In this document: positions 29,201 through 42,317 of the stretch, in pieces
How the letters are laid out: each line of letters begins with the position of its first letter
Position numbering within the stretch: the stretch's first letter is position 1
Assembly (NCBI RefSeq): GCF_014384785.1
Contig: NZ_JACRSU010000002.1
Location: forward strand, 372,001 to 436,000
DNA from: Congzhengia minquanensis
Lineage (GTDB): Bacteria; Bacillota; Clostridia; UBA1381; UBA9506
Reading direction: 5' to 3'
Length of the DNA stretch: 64,000 bases
Position numbers and translations under genes: made by a program
The notes under the pieces: model-generated
What the model was told of the DNA's origin: nothing
The model's input: only the letters and a program-made list of their open reading frames with translations
The model's database searches: none

Positions 29201-30206
29201 CGACGACCAAATTAACGTTGTATTCTTAGGCGACTCGCTTTACGCAGGCGCAGGTGCAGGTTCAGAAGAAAACAAATGGGTTACCAAAGTTAGTAAGTGG
29301 TTTGAGCAAACATATGCGACAGACAATGTAAAAGTAACGTGCACGAATAAAGGTGTTGGCGGAACTACAACTGAATATAGCTTAGTGAGAGTTTTGCGCG
29401 ATGTAGTTGCGTTAGAGCCCGACGTTGTGTTCTTCAGCCATACCATAAATGACGGCAGCCGCGACACAAGAAGAAACATGGAAAGTGTTGTTCGCACTTT
29501 GATGGAAATGGATAATCCACCTTATATCATCTTTACGCGCAGCACAAACCAAAACCTTACCCAATCAAATGGTTACGGCAATCAGGTGGCTGACTTCTAT
29601 AATCTGCCGTTAATTGACGATTTAGAAGCTTACAAAGCAGTACTTGCAGAAACAGGAAAACCTGCCTCTGACTTCTTCTCTGACGGCACACATCCCAACG
29701 CCGCCGGATATCAAATCATTGTCGACGAAGTGATTCGCTGCATTGAAAGCGGCAGATATTATCACCGGCCGGTAGTTCGCAGTGACAAACTCATGGAAAA
29801 CAGCGGCACTATTGCAGAAGTGAACTTTATTTCCGCCACAGACAGCAGCGTTGTAAAACTGAATGGCAACTGGAGCACCGGAAGTAACTACGTACATTCC
29901 ACAACCGTAGGCGACACGATGACGATTAATTTCACAGGCGATATTTTTGCCTTTGAATATGGTTTGCACAACGACGCCGGAAACATTGAGGTTCGTGTCG
30001 ACGGCAATCTGGTAAAGACCTTTGACGTACACTACAATGGTCAAACCGGTTATCAAAGGGTGTGCAAGGATAACTCCGCACTATTCGATTTAGATTACGG
30101 CGAGCATACGGTTGAACTGAAAATGGTTCCCGGTCCGAACTCGTCCGGCGGTAACATTCAAAACCGCTTCTTTACCATCATGACCGGTTCATGGGTACAA
30201 GAATAG
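26202..30206 (+). CDS. Giant secreted multi-CBM protein with C-terminal SGNH esterase domain
   Basis: 1334 residues from the ATG at 26202, 9 nt after AAGGAG; an upstream in-frame extension lacks a ribosome site and would spoil the signal peptide. The signal peptide (MKKTFSLILSLALLMSSFSA) ends near VHAAD. Several CBM-like sandwiches span about 30-270, 285-510 and 515-800, with linkers rich in PEPEPE and PVTPPPADTP. The shared Ig-like domain (about 905-1000, LMVWSDTFTPLASV) precedes the SGNH hydrolase, with block I 'FLGDSLYAG' near 1010, 'GVGGTTTEY', 'HTINDG' and 'DGTHPNAAGY' near 1160. A last beta domain (about 1200-1330) ends the protein. It probably deacylates a bound polysaccharide at the surface. 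It is a tandem paralogue of the next gene, with a duplicated promoter. Confidence 0.8.
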   Translation: MKKTFSLILSLALLMSSFSAITVHAADASSYFKEEEAFFFSFENKSDLDEPDMQFDNGSDGTFQTAGAATYFTPGANGSAGAVAVHTEVKEGNQGIQNSGVNNIKLIPGKDYEISMNIKLLSAYNYAVCPNVNFFIMTQNTKTYSNAACTEGESSTGSYYSVFKVKGDSVFTKNSDGTISDEWSTLKATFTVPTQFSSNRFVKAGELSNFQIFARFGSSEHSIATASDFTPEFQATREDVTVRPNEVRKNYWIEYALDDICLLPAAYTSESVDPEPEPEPRELAFWDQDFESGKLGTGEDGLLYEAMSYTPEFTDDTPEELPDSTKALKAVYKDSADGLLDLKIKTGDNSKKLWYNRTYKVSFWAKTSQAVVDYAKNTGKSMHFIQERTSEQRLERRKDKWPNMELKVEYDTNWKYYEIYYRETLNESLSRSSENDGWTTIFDFRFKLPGNRSDSPATDADGDKTYTYKTLAGESVTEKAKNFEIYLDDFKVEPTNIVYNGDMAIAEAADSTIPFLHYDGRTKNNGQDYYLAGSDTFSPAVLGDGTITADNTFAEVSGIANENVLKLTEADDKMHQEVEIDNKKKYTVSFWAKADDGAAVGKNLLPVMDRSIIGDMRDDTTIEITPKDNSAKVSINDPTNPDYNLGMGYGNTTGETGDVPFMLFSGPMGNSHSSTTLNLTAAGEKIVKDDYFTRLKAAPATAWNYEYYNGESWVSTNNQDEFSSNLALTEGWKEYTFDYECNYEGDHYRMPEFSIDTDEAVNFSLANISIVEQESGEEPVTPPPADTPSEFKASNVSATSSKESLTTSDSINVSWDFEMESGKDTQEADGKSFIKIYANDGANRYFVAAARADAAGRADIKATQDLFGKNLEFEVIPVDKNGNCGHSATALFSGKITLAMTSDLAINLNKTSVNWSVNVTAAETGAASAYIAQYDANNKLVKIDLEPISYTDGEKTFGSNINVLDSAVKVKLMVWSDTFTPLASVKTVELMPVNKDPFAGDDQINVVFLGDSLYAGAGAGSEENKWVTKVSKWFEQTYATDNVKVTCTNKGVGGTTTEYSLVRVLRDVVALEPDVVFFSHTINDGSRDTRRNMESVVRTLMEMDNPPYIIFTRSTNQNLTQSNGYGNQVADFYNLPLIDDLEAYKAVLAETGKPASDFFSDGTHPNAAGYQIIVDEVIRCIESGRYYHRPVVRSDKLMENSGTIAEVNFISATDSSVVKLNGNWSTGSNYVHSTTVGDTMTINFTGDIFAFEYGLHNDAGNIEVRVDGNLVKTFDVHYNGQTGYQRVCKDNSALFDLDYGEHTVELKMVPGPNSSGGNIQNRFFTIMTGSWVQE

Positions 30207-30229
30207 TAAAATAGTAAAATAATAAAAAC

Positions 30230-30265
30230 AATCCCCGCAAGATATAAATCCTGCGGGGATTTTCT
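30230..30265 (+). terminator. Rho-independent terminator
   Basis: AATCCCCGCA and TGCGGGGATT pair around a 12-nt loop, followed by TTCTTAT, 23 nt after the stop at 30206. Confidence 0.85.
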
Positions 30266-30320
30266 TATACAATAACGCAATATTCATCACAAAATATGCA
30301 CATAATTTGCAATATTTGTG

Positions 30321-30348
30321 TTGAAGATTTTGTTGAATATGATATAAT
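30321..30348 (+). promoter_or_regulatory. SigA-type promoter of the second giant esterase gene
   Basis: -35 TTGAAG (30321-30326), 16-nt spacer, -10 TATAAT (30343-30348). TTTGCAATATTTGTG lies directly upstream. Almost the same sequence precedes the paralogue at 26202. Confidence 0.75.
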
Positions 30349-30385
30349 AATATTGTAATATAAAATTTACAAGGAGAAAATGTAT

Positions 30386-36091
<5,706 letters not shown>

Positions 36092-36319
36092 TTAACATTC
36101 CTCCTTTTTGTTGTCCGACAAAACAGAGTGTATATTTGAATTATACCGCGCCTTTCCCGAATTGTCAGCTCCTTTTGATTGTATTTTTTCAGAAAGCATT
36201 AACCGAATTATTTTATTGTTTAGTGTTTCCGTGCCTGAAAATGATGTTTCAACTTCGTATGTTGTACCACCGATTTTGTATATTGAAACATACCTGTCTT
36301 CTTGATTTTTCTTATCCAA
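36092..36319 (-). CDS. tnpW: Transposon-encoded protein TnpW
   Basis: 75 residues. It has the short TnpW-like pattern 'VSIYKIGGTTYEVETSFSGT ...' followed by 'KIIRLMLSEKI'. TnpW-like proteins accompany large serine recombinases in Tn4451- and Tn1549-related elements; their role is not settled. The start is TTG (complement of 36317-36319) with AAAGGACGGG upstream. The stop touches the recombinase ATG, so the two genes are translationally coupled. Confidence 0.7.
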   Translation of the reverse strand: MDKKNQEDRYVSIYKIGGTTYEVETSFSGTETLNNKIIRLMLSEKIQSKGADNSGKARYNSNIHSVLSDNKKEEC

Positions 36320-36359
36320 TCTTATCCCGTCCTTTCCCGTAAAAACTAAATTTTATAGA

Positions 36360-36465
36360 GGAGCAAGCACAGCGATTGAGTACCCAATCACGAAAAGGCA
36401 ATTTCCACCTTGCTTGCTGTTTTTGAAGAACAGCAAGCACAGCAAGTGTAGCCACACTTGCATAA
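36360..36465. other. Three successive hairpins, oriT-like region
   Basis: Inverted repeats in a row: GATTG/CAATC (36374-36389), TGCTTGCTGTT/AACAGCAAGCA (36411-36440) and GCAAGTGT-AGCC-ACACTTGC (36443-36462), with repeated AGCAAGCACAGC motifs. The arrangement recalls the region before mobilisation genes in Tn1549-type elements. No relaxase gene follows here. The region 36320-36748 otherwise holds only the SigI-like promoter and AT-rich DNA. Confidence 0.4.
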
Positions 36466-36672
36466 AATTGATTTAATTTTGGGGATATTCCCAAACCCTT
36501 TTTGGTGTTCCTCTACTCATTATCCAGATGAAATCTATGCTTTTGTTGCACTTTCATATAGGAAACAAATAAAGCAGAAATATTACTACTATTTTTGCAA
36601 AATTTCTTTCCAATACTACTACGGTGAAAAATAAAAATCTGCCAAATATTTTCATGAATTTTTTTAAAATAT

Positions 36673-36700
36673 CCCCCAAATTTTTATTTTACGTTTCGTA
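36673..36700 (+). promoter_or_regulatory. Putative SigI-type promoter
   Basis: CCCCCAAA (36673-36680) after an A/T tract, then CGTTTCGTA (36692-36700). This resembles the ACCCCC ... CGAA layout of SigI promoters in Bacillus and the CCCC ... CGWA layout of clostridial ones. It lies about 50 nt before the exoprotein start. No good SigA promoter was seen nearby. Confidence 0.45.
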
Positions 36701-36748
36701 TTATGTAATACAAGCGGCTTGAAACGAGAAATGCAAGGAGGAGCTATT

Positions 36749-39304
36749 ATGAAACTATCACAAAAAATTATGAGTTTGATTTTAACGGGAATTATGACAT
36801 TAACGCTGATTTCGGCTGTATTTACGGAAGTCGGCGCGTCAAATATGTACGAAAACAGCGATTTCATTGAAACGGAACAGCCGGAACTTAGCGAGGAAAC
36901 AAAGCAGTTGATTTCTCTATATCAAAAAAATCCAACAGAAGAAAATTATCTTAATTTGCGGGATATTGTTATAGAAAATTACAATGCGGTGCTTGACCGC
37001 AAAGAAACAAAACTTGCCGAGCTGAAAGCTGAAACTGCAGGAAAGCCCAGCGGAGAAGCTATTGTTGCTGAAATGGAAGAAATTGTACAGGAAATGTATA
37101 TTACATATTGGAGCCGTATCAACAGCAGTATGCTTCGGTTTACTGATACGCGTCTTTTGAAATGGAAAATTTCTAATGCGGCGCAATATGAGTATATCCC
37201 TGTTATGGGCGCAGGTGAAAGCCTTTATGTTAAGCGTACACCCGTTACCAATGCGGAATATGCTGAATTTATAAAAGCAACAGGCGTACAGGCTCCGTCT
37301 AATTGGACAAACGGTAATTATTCCGCAGGCGAGGGCGATTATCCCGTAAATTATATTTCCTATGCGGACGCAGAGGCTTATTGCAAATGGTTGACAGAAC
37401 AGGACGGAACAAACACCTATCGGCTTCCGAATGAAAGCGAATGGGAATTGGCGGCGGGACATATGCCGAAAGACGCTGATTTTAATTGTGGCATAAATGA
37501 CAGCAGAACACCTGTTGAGCAGTATGCAGATGTTACAAGAGGCGCTCACGGAGCGATTGATTTTTGGGGCAATGTTTGGGAGTGGACTTCAACTGTAAGG
37601 AACAATGCTGATAGCACAACAGAGTTTGGCGTCAAAGGCGGCTCGTGGAAATCTGAACGAACGGATTGCCGGACAGAACACCGCAAGGAAAGCAGAAAGG
37701 CCAATGCCGGATATGAAGATGTGGGCTTCCGTGTCATTCAAGTATTAAATGGCATTGAACCAAAACAAAAGGTTGAGCTTGCAACCCTTGACGCTCCTAT
37801 TGTAACAGCTAACTCCGCTTCTTCTGACAGCATTACTCTTTCGTGGCAGTCTGTCGCCGGTGCGGTGGAATATCAAATCTTTGAATATTTTGATAAAACG
37901 GGATTTGTTCAAATGCTTGAAAAGACAAAAGAAACCTCTGTTACAATAAGCAATTTGGAAACGGGCAGTACGCACAGATATATTGTTCAGCCAATTTCTT
38001 ATATAGAAATTGCCGATAATGTCTCGTCCGAAAACAGTGTAGAAGCGACTTGCGGACGGGAGACAGAAACGAATACCTCAAGCAATACAAGCGATAAAAA
38101 CACGCAGCGTCAGGAAAGATTAGAAGAAAAAGCCGAAAAAATAGACGCTCTCAATCGTTTAAGGGAAATGAAGATGCTTGTAAAGGCTACCAAAATCGAA
38201 CAGCTTACATATTTAAAAGAAATACGAGCGTCGTTCAAAGATATTGATGTTGCTGACAGACAAGAAGTTTTAGCTGAACTGGCAGCTATAAAAGAAGAAT
38301 TAAAAGATTATTCCATTGACACTTTTGTAAATGGTATCAGCATTGATTATGAAAAGTATGATAACGTGAAACCGATAATTGAAAACGGAAGAACTCTTGC
38401 GCCAATCCGCGCCGTTACGGAAGCGCTCAGAGCAGAAGTAATATGGAATGGCGAAACACAGGGAATTACCATAACAAAAGATGATATACTTATCGAGATG
38501 ACTATCGGAAATACTGCCGCATATGTAAACGGTAATGAGGTTTTGCTTGATACCGCACCTGAAATAAGAAATGACAGAACCCTTGTTCCCGTGCGTTTTA
38601 TTGCTGAAAGTTTTAACCTTAATGTTGATTGGGACGGAAACAGCAATACAATCATTATTTCAGAGCCTATGACGCTACACGAATTTAACGGAACAAATTA
38701 TTGGCTTTACACACCGTCAAACGCCGAAGAAAATATGCCGTTAATCGTTTATCTTCACGGCTCAAGCGGAAAAGGTGTAGAGCCTAAACAGCTTCTGACC
38801 GCAGGAATATTCACCCAAAGTTTAACAGATGGTGTTTTTGGAGATCTTCGTGCTTATGTTCTGATACCACAGCTCCCTGAAGAACAGCAAGATTGGATTT
38901 CATTCAAGCAGCCAGTTGTGAGCCTTATTCAGAATGTGATAAATACTTATAAAATTGACAGCAGCAATGTCAGTCTTACAGGGTTTAGCATAGGCGGCGC
39001 GGGTGTTTGGAATATTGCGGCTTCCTATCCCGATATGTTCCGTTGTATCGCGCCGTGCAGCGGCGGTATGCGTCCTACGGAAAATATGCTGTCTGCCCTA
39101 AATCAAATGCCTGTATGGACTTTCGTCGGAACAGAAGATACGATAGTAAAGCCCCAAAATACCATCGACTTTATGAAAAAGCTATCCGAGAAAAACGCAA
39201 ACGCAAAGCTGACTGAATTTGAGGGCGCAGCACACACAGATGTTCCTGCTCTCGCTTATTTAGATAATGAAATCAATCTTATTCGGTGGCTGATTGAAAA
39301 ATAG
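36749..39304 (+). CDS. Secreted fusion: FGE-like domain, FnIII, stalk domain, alpha/beta hydrolase
   Basis: 851 residues from the ATG at 36749, which follows AAGGAGG. The signal peptide (LSQKIMSLILTGIMTLTLIS) is followed by a helical segment. An FGE/SUMF1-fold domain (about 147-331) shows 'VKRTPVTNAEYAEFIKATG', 'RLPNESEWELAAG', 'DFWGNVWEWTST' and 'KGGSWKSERTDC'. A fibronectin III domain (347-435), a charged helix, and a copper-amine-oxidase-N/stalk domain (525-639; NGRTLAPIRAVTEAL and NDRTLVPVRFIAESF) come next. The C-terminal alpha/beta hydrolase (640-851) has Ser in GFSIGG (near 747), Asp in GTEDT and His in AAHTDV. In the FGE domain the first catalytic Cys position is Ser, so sulfatase activation is unlikely; it may bind ligand. 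The hydrolase probably is a feruloyl- or acetyl-esterase-type enzyme. It heads the operon with sigI and rsgI. Confidence 0.8.
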   Translation: MKLSQKIMSLILTGIMTLTLISAVFTEVGASNMYENSDFIETEQPELSEETKQLISLYQKNPTEENYLNLRDIVIENYNAVLDRKETKLAELKAETAGKPSGEAIVAEMEEIVQEMYITYWSRINSSMLRFTDTRLLKWKISNAAQYEYIPVMGAGESLYVKRTPVTNAEYAEFIKATGVQAPSNWTNGNYSAGEGDYPVNYISYADAEAYCKWLTEQDGTNTYRLPNESEWELAAGHMPKDADFNCGINDSRTPVEQYADVTRGAHGAIDFWGNVWEWTSTVRNNADSTTEFGVKGGSWKSERTDCRTEHRKESRKANAGYEDVGFRVIQVLNGIEPKQKVELATLDAPIVTANSASSDSITLSWQSVAGAVEYQIFEYFDKTGFVQMLEKTKETSVTISNLETGSTHRYIVQPISYIEIADNVSSENSVEATCGRETETNTSSNTSDKNTQRQERLEEKAEKIDALNRLREMKMLVKATKIEQLTYLKEIRASFKDIDVADRQEVLAELAAIKEELKDYSIDTFVNGISIDYEKYDNVKPIIENGRTLAPIRAVTEALRAEVIWNGETQGITITKDDILIEMTIGNTAAYVNGNEVLLDTAPEIRNDRTLVPVRFIAESFNLNVDWDGNSNTIIISEPMTLHEFNGTNYWLYTPSNAEENMPLIVYLHGSSGKGVEPKQLLTAGIFTQSLTDGVFGDLRAYVLIPQLPEEQQDWISFKQPVVSLIQNVINTYKIDSSNVSLTGFSIGGAGVWNIAASYPDMFRCIAPCSGGMRPTENMLSALNQMPVWTFVGTEDTIVKPQNTIDFMKKLSEKNANAKLTEFEGAAHTDVPALAYLDNEINLIRWLIEK

Positions 39305-39360
39305 GGCGTTTTATGGTAGAATACCAATAGAATACAGGCGAACAAGGAAGTGAGAAACGA

Positions 39361-40053
39361 ATGGAAATAGCCGAGAAAGTAATGAGAGCACAGACGGACG
39401 ACGCTTTGCGAGAGTTATTTATCAAAGAAAATATGGCATTCATTTATAGCTGTGCGGCACAGGCGGCCGGTCATTTTGTAGATGAAAGCGACGATATTTT
39501 TTCCGTAGCATTTACGGCATTTAATGACGCTGTTTCAAGCTATGAGGAAAGAAAAGGCTATTTTCACTCGTTTGCTAAATCTTGTATTTATAACAGAATT
39601 AAGGACTATTATAGGGTAAAAATCCGCCATAACCGTGTTGTGCCGTTCAGCAGTCTTTCAACCAAAAACGATAATGGCGAAGAAACAGAGTTTGAGATAG
39701 AGGATAAAAATACGGAAATGTCCGAAACCGCGCTTGAAATTTTCTCTCTGAAATCGGAGCTTGCGCCGTTTGGAATATCATTTTTTGAACTTCCGAAAGC
39801 TGCGCCCAAATTCAGAAAGACGCGAGTTGCCTGTGTGGAAATTGTGAAGTATATCGTAAGGGAAAAGGAATTACTTGCTTCTGTATATGAGAAAAAAACA
39901 CTTCCTGTAAAACAGGTACTTTCTACATTGAATGTAAATAAAAAGGTGTTGGAACGGCATAGGAAATATTTAATTATGGGGATTTTAATTATGAACGGCA
40001 ATTATGAAATACTTTCGGAGTATTTTGACCCCGAATATAGGAGGTGGCAATAA
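39361..40053 (+). CDS. sigI: SigI-family RNA polymerase sigma factor
   Basis: 230 residues. The N-terminal half has SigI-type region 2: 'FIYSCAAQAAGHFVDESDDIFSV' and 'GYFHSFAKSCIYNRIKDYYR'. The C-terminal part contains the SigI-specific helix region (EIVKYIVREKELLASVYE ... VLSTLNVNKKVLERHRKYL). SigI factors in clostridia direct polysaccharide-degrading genes and are held by membrane RsgI proteins that sense extracellular glycan. The ATG follows AAGGAAGTGAG, 56 nt after the exoprotein stop, so co-transcription is likely. Its 3' end overlaps rsgI (TAATG). Finding this pair on a mobile element is unusual. Confidence 0.88.
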   Translation: MEIAEKVMRAQTDDALRELFIKENMAFIYSCAAQAAGHFVDESDDIFSVAFTAFNDAVSSYEERKGYFHSFAKSCIYNRIKDYYRVKIRHNRVVPFSSLSTKNDNGEETEFEIEDKNTEMSETALEIFSLKSELAPFGISFFELPKAAPKFRKTRVACVEIVKYIVREKELLASVYEKKTLPVKQVLSTLNVNKKVLERHRKYLIMGILIMNGNYEILSEYFDPEYRRWQ

Positions 40054-40955
40054 TGCGGGGCATTGTAATGGACATCAAGGGCGGAAAGGCGATTATTTTT
40101 CAAAAAAACGGAAATATGGTCGAGACAAAGGATAAAGGGTATAAAATCGGGCAGACAATCAATGTTACAGCCTATTCACATAAAAAATTTATGGCAGTCG
40201 CCGCTTGCTTCGCCGTGATTTTTATTGCGGGGATTTCGGGGCATTCGCTGGCATACCGCACCCCGTCAAGCTATATCTATATAGATATTAACCCAAGTGT
40301 GCGGCTTGATGTAAATTGCTTCGATAAGGTTATTTCCGTTGTTCCATTGAACGAGGACGCTGTTAGTCTTGTGGAAAGCTATCCGCTTCAAACGGCAGAT
40401 ACGGAGCAATGTATGAATAAAATTGTATCTGCCTGTTTTGAAAAAAAATATTTGAATGAGCGCAATGACGATATTGAAATTGACGTCGTTACAGATAAAT
40501 CAAACTTAAACAATCGCGTTCTTGCCATATCAGAAAAGCTGAAAAAAGATAATTGGAAAGTTTCGGTAAAAAATGTGAACAAAGAGGAAAACAGCAGGGC
40601 AATGAAATACCGCACTTCCCCAAAAAGATTGAAAGCTGTTGAAGCATATACAAATGCGTTCGGCGGAACGCTTGAAGATAATTTTGCAGCGTTAAAGGGG
40701 ATTACGAACGAAGAAATCTATACCGAGATTGAAGTGTTAGGCTATATTGATACAAATAGCGAAGAAAATCTTGAAATAAAGCCAAAAAACAGAAAATATA
40801 ACTCCTCCCCAGAGCGACTGAAAGCTGTGAAAGAATATACGGATACGTTTGGCGGAACTTTGGAAGAAAATATGAAAGCGCTGAAAGGCAAAAGCACAAA
40901 GGATATCAATACTGCAATAGAAAACGGTACACCACTTTCAACTCTGGCAAATTAG
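40053..40955 (+). CDS. rsgI: RsgI-type anti-sigma factor with two C-terminal repeats
   Basis: 300 residues from the ATG at 40053, which overlaps the sigI stop and has TAGGAGGTGG upstream. Residues 1-45 match the cytoplasmic RsgI N-domain (GIVMDIKGGKAIIFQKNG) that binds SigI. One membrane helix follows (about 50-72, KFMAVAACFAVIFIAGIS). The conserved outer domain follows with 'YIYIDINPSVRLDVNCFDKV'. The C-terminal sensor is not a known CBM: it has two repeats of about 36 residues (about 187-225 and 252-290) with the pattern SP-x-RLKAV-x-x-YT-x-x-FGGTLE-x-N-x-x-ALKG. What the repeats bind is unknown. The anti-sigma role is from family membership and gene pairing. Confidence 0.88.
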   Translation: MRGIVMDIKGGKAIIFQKNGNMVETKDKGYKIGQTINVTAYSHKKFMAVAACFAVIFIAGISGHSLAYRTPSSYIYIDINPSVRLDVNCFDKVISVVPLNEDAVSLVESYPLQTADTEQCMNKIVSACFEKKYLNERNDDIEIDVVTDKSNLNNRVLAISEKLKKDNWKVSVKNVNKEENSRAMKYRTSPKRLKAVEAYTNAFGGTLEDNFAALKGITNEEIYTEIEVLGYIDTNSEENLEIKPKNRKYNSSPERLKAVKEYTDTFGGTLEENMKALKGKSTKDINTAIENGTPLSTLAN

Positions 40956-41013
40956 AATTTTTAACACATAAAAATAATAAAAACTAAAAATCAACGGAGG
41001 GCGATAAATATTT

Positions 41014-41202
41014 ATGAAATTTGATAAATGGCTGTTTTGCCCGATATGTCATAACAAATCAAGGGTAAAATTACGGGCAGATACAGAATTAAAAAACTTT
41101 CCCTTGTTCTGCCCGAAGTGTAAAAATGAAACTTTAGTAAACGCAAAACAATTTAATATTGAAGTTATAAAAGAGCCAGACGCGAAGACGCAGAGTTTAT
41201 AA
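41014..41202 (+). CDS. Cysteine-rich KTR-type small protein
   Basis: 62 residues with two CxxC pairs (CPICHNKSR near 9-12 and CPKCKNET near 33-36), probably one zinc site. It closely resembles the 'cysteine-rich KTR' proteins found in Tn916- and Tn1549-related elements, including the typical ending VIKEPDAKTQS. The function is unknown. The ATG follows ACGGAGGGCG. A strong terminator follows. Confidence 0.75.
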   Translation: MKFDKWLFCPICHNKSRVKLRADTELKNFPLFCPKCKNETLVNAKQFNIEVIKEPDAKTQSL

Positions 41203-41218
41203 CGAAGCAACAGACGCA

Positions 41219-41262
41219 GAGCCGATAATTTGCAGAGAAATCTCAAATTATCGGCTTTTTCT
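41219..41262 (+). terminator. Rho-independent terminator after the KTR gene
   Basis: AGCCGATAATTTG and CAAATTATCGGCT pair around an 11-nt loop, then TTTTTCTTTT. Confidence 0.9.
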
Positions 41263-41335
41263 TTTACCCTGCTGCCGTTCACCGCCCTCCGGCATTGATT
41301 TTGAAAAACAAAAAATCAATGTTGGAGGAATTACA

Positions 41336-41764
41336 ATGAAATATACGGACGAGCAAAAGGAACATATCAGACATTGTTTTGACAGCTTTTGCAAAAAGGT
41401 AATACGGTATCAGGCTATCAATCTTTACAGAGGAAACAGCAAATATATAGAGCGCAATGTTTCCTTTGAAGAAATCCTAAACGATTATTTTTTAGAGTGC
41501 GGGAAATGCGATACATACCCTATTTTACAATATCACTTTGAAGCCTTTGGATATATCTTTTCTGTTAATGATTATGATTTGGGAAAAGCTTTATTACAAT
41601 TACCAAAGAAAAAGCGTGATGTAATTCTGATGTATTACTTCACCGATTACAAGCTGAAAGATATTGCGGAGATGATTGGAAAATCACAGAAAAACATCAG
41701 CTATATTCATGTCCGCGCCTTGAAAAATTTGCGTGAGATTATGGAGGGCGGCGAAGATGAATAA
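41336..41764 (+). CDS. Small sigma-70-like regulator of mobile-element type
   Basis: 142 residues. The C-terminal half is a sigma region-4 HTH ('LPKKKRDVILMYYFTDYKLKDIAEMIGKSQKNISYIHVRAL'). The N-terminal part (VIRYQAINLYRGNSKYIERNVSFEE) is typical of the short sigma-like proteins in Tn916/Tn1549-family elements, where they control element genes. A strong TTGGAGGAATTACA precedes the ATG, just after a CATTGATTTT/AAAATCAATG hairpin (41294-41322). It overlaps the next gene by 8 nt. It is distinct from the SigI-type factor on the same element. Confidence 0.8.
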   Translation: MKYTDEQKEHIRHCFDSFCKKVIRYQAINLYRGNSKYIERNVSFEEILNDYFLECGKCDTYPILQYHFEAFGYIFSVNDYDLGKALLQLPKKKRDVILMYYFTDYKLKDIAEMIGKSQKNISYIHVRALKNLREIMEGGEDE

Positions 41765-41960
41765 ATATATTCCGCCCGACTTTGAAACAATCAAAAATGC
41801 CGTTGCCGCCGATACAGTTGCTATGCAAAAAATATTAGCGCATTATAACGCATATATTCTGTATTTTGCAAAACAGAACGATATTGTCAATTATGTGTAT
41901 GCGGAAGAAATACGGGCAAAGCTGATGAAAGCGATATTAAAATTTGAAATTGACAGATAA
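41757..41960 (+). CDS. Helix-turn-helix protein of Tn916/Tn1549 type
   Basis: 67 residues from the ATG at 41757 (ATGAATAA overlap with the sigma-like gene; GGAGGGCGGCG upstream). The sequence, starting NKYIPPDFETIKNAVAADTV and ending LMKAILKFEIDR, resembles the short HTH-annotated regulators next to sigma-like genes in Tn916-family elements. Its last nine codons and 130 nt of downstream DNA are repeated at 47238-47395, beyond the defence module. Confidence 0.75.
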   Translation: MNKYIPPDFETIKNAVAADTVAMQKILAHYNAYILYFAKQNDIVNYVYAEEIRAKLMKAILKFEIDR

Positions 41961-42094
41961 ACGGATTGAGAGTAGCCATTAAAACGGTTACTCTTTTTCT
42001 GTTTTGAGGGGCGGTTAGAAGTGCATTTTTGATAGTTTTAATATAATATCATTACTTTGCTTGTTTCAACCTCTGAAAACCGCATAAAATAAGG
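41934..42094 (+). repeat. Direct repeat copy A
   Basis: About 160 bp that recur at 47238-47395. The core from 42010 to 42094 has about nine mismatches over 85 bp. It includes the end of the HTH gene and the motif GGTTAGAAGTGCATTTTTGA. The rest of 42095-42317 is AT-rich with no gene seen. Confidence 0.85.
41969..42000 (+). terminator. Rho-independent terminator after the HTH gene
   Basis: GAGTAGCC and GGTTACTC pair around an 8-nt loop, then TTTTTCTG. Confidence 0.75.
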
Positions 42095-42317
42095 GGTAAA
42101 TTTGCTCTAAATGCTCAATGATTCGTTATTCGGCATTATTGATTTGATAATAAAACTATATTGCGATTATTATGTGAGCAAATGGGATAATTTAATTCTC
42201 GGAAAATACTTGAAAATATTAAAAAGTTATATAACCGGTTTGATACTATATTGTAAAAATAGAAATCATAAAAAGCTTTATAGGATATAATTAATATTTT
42301 GAAAAGAACGGTGGAAC

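Noticed and set aside
36312..36494. Short open frame over the oriT-like hairpins
   Set aside because: It runs through the inverted repeats, has no ribosome site and no protein-like features.
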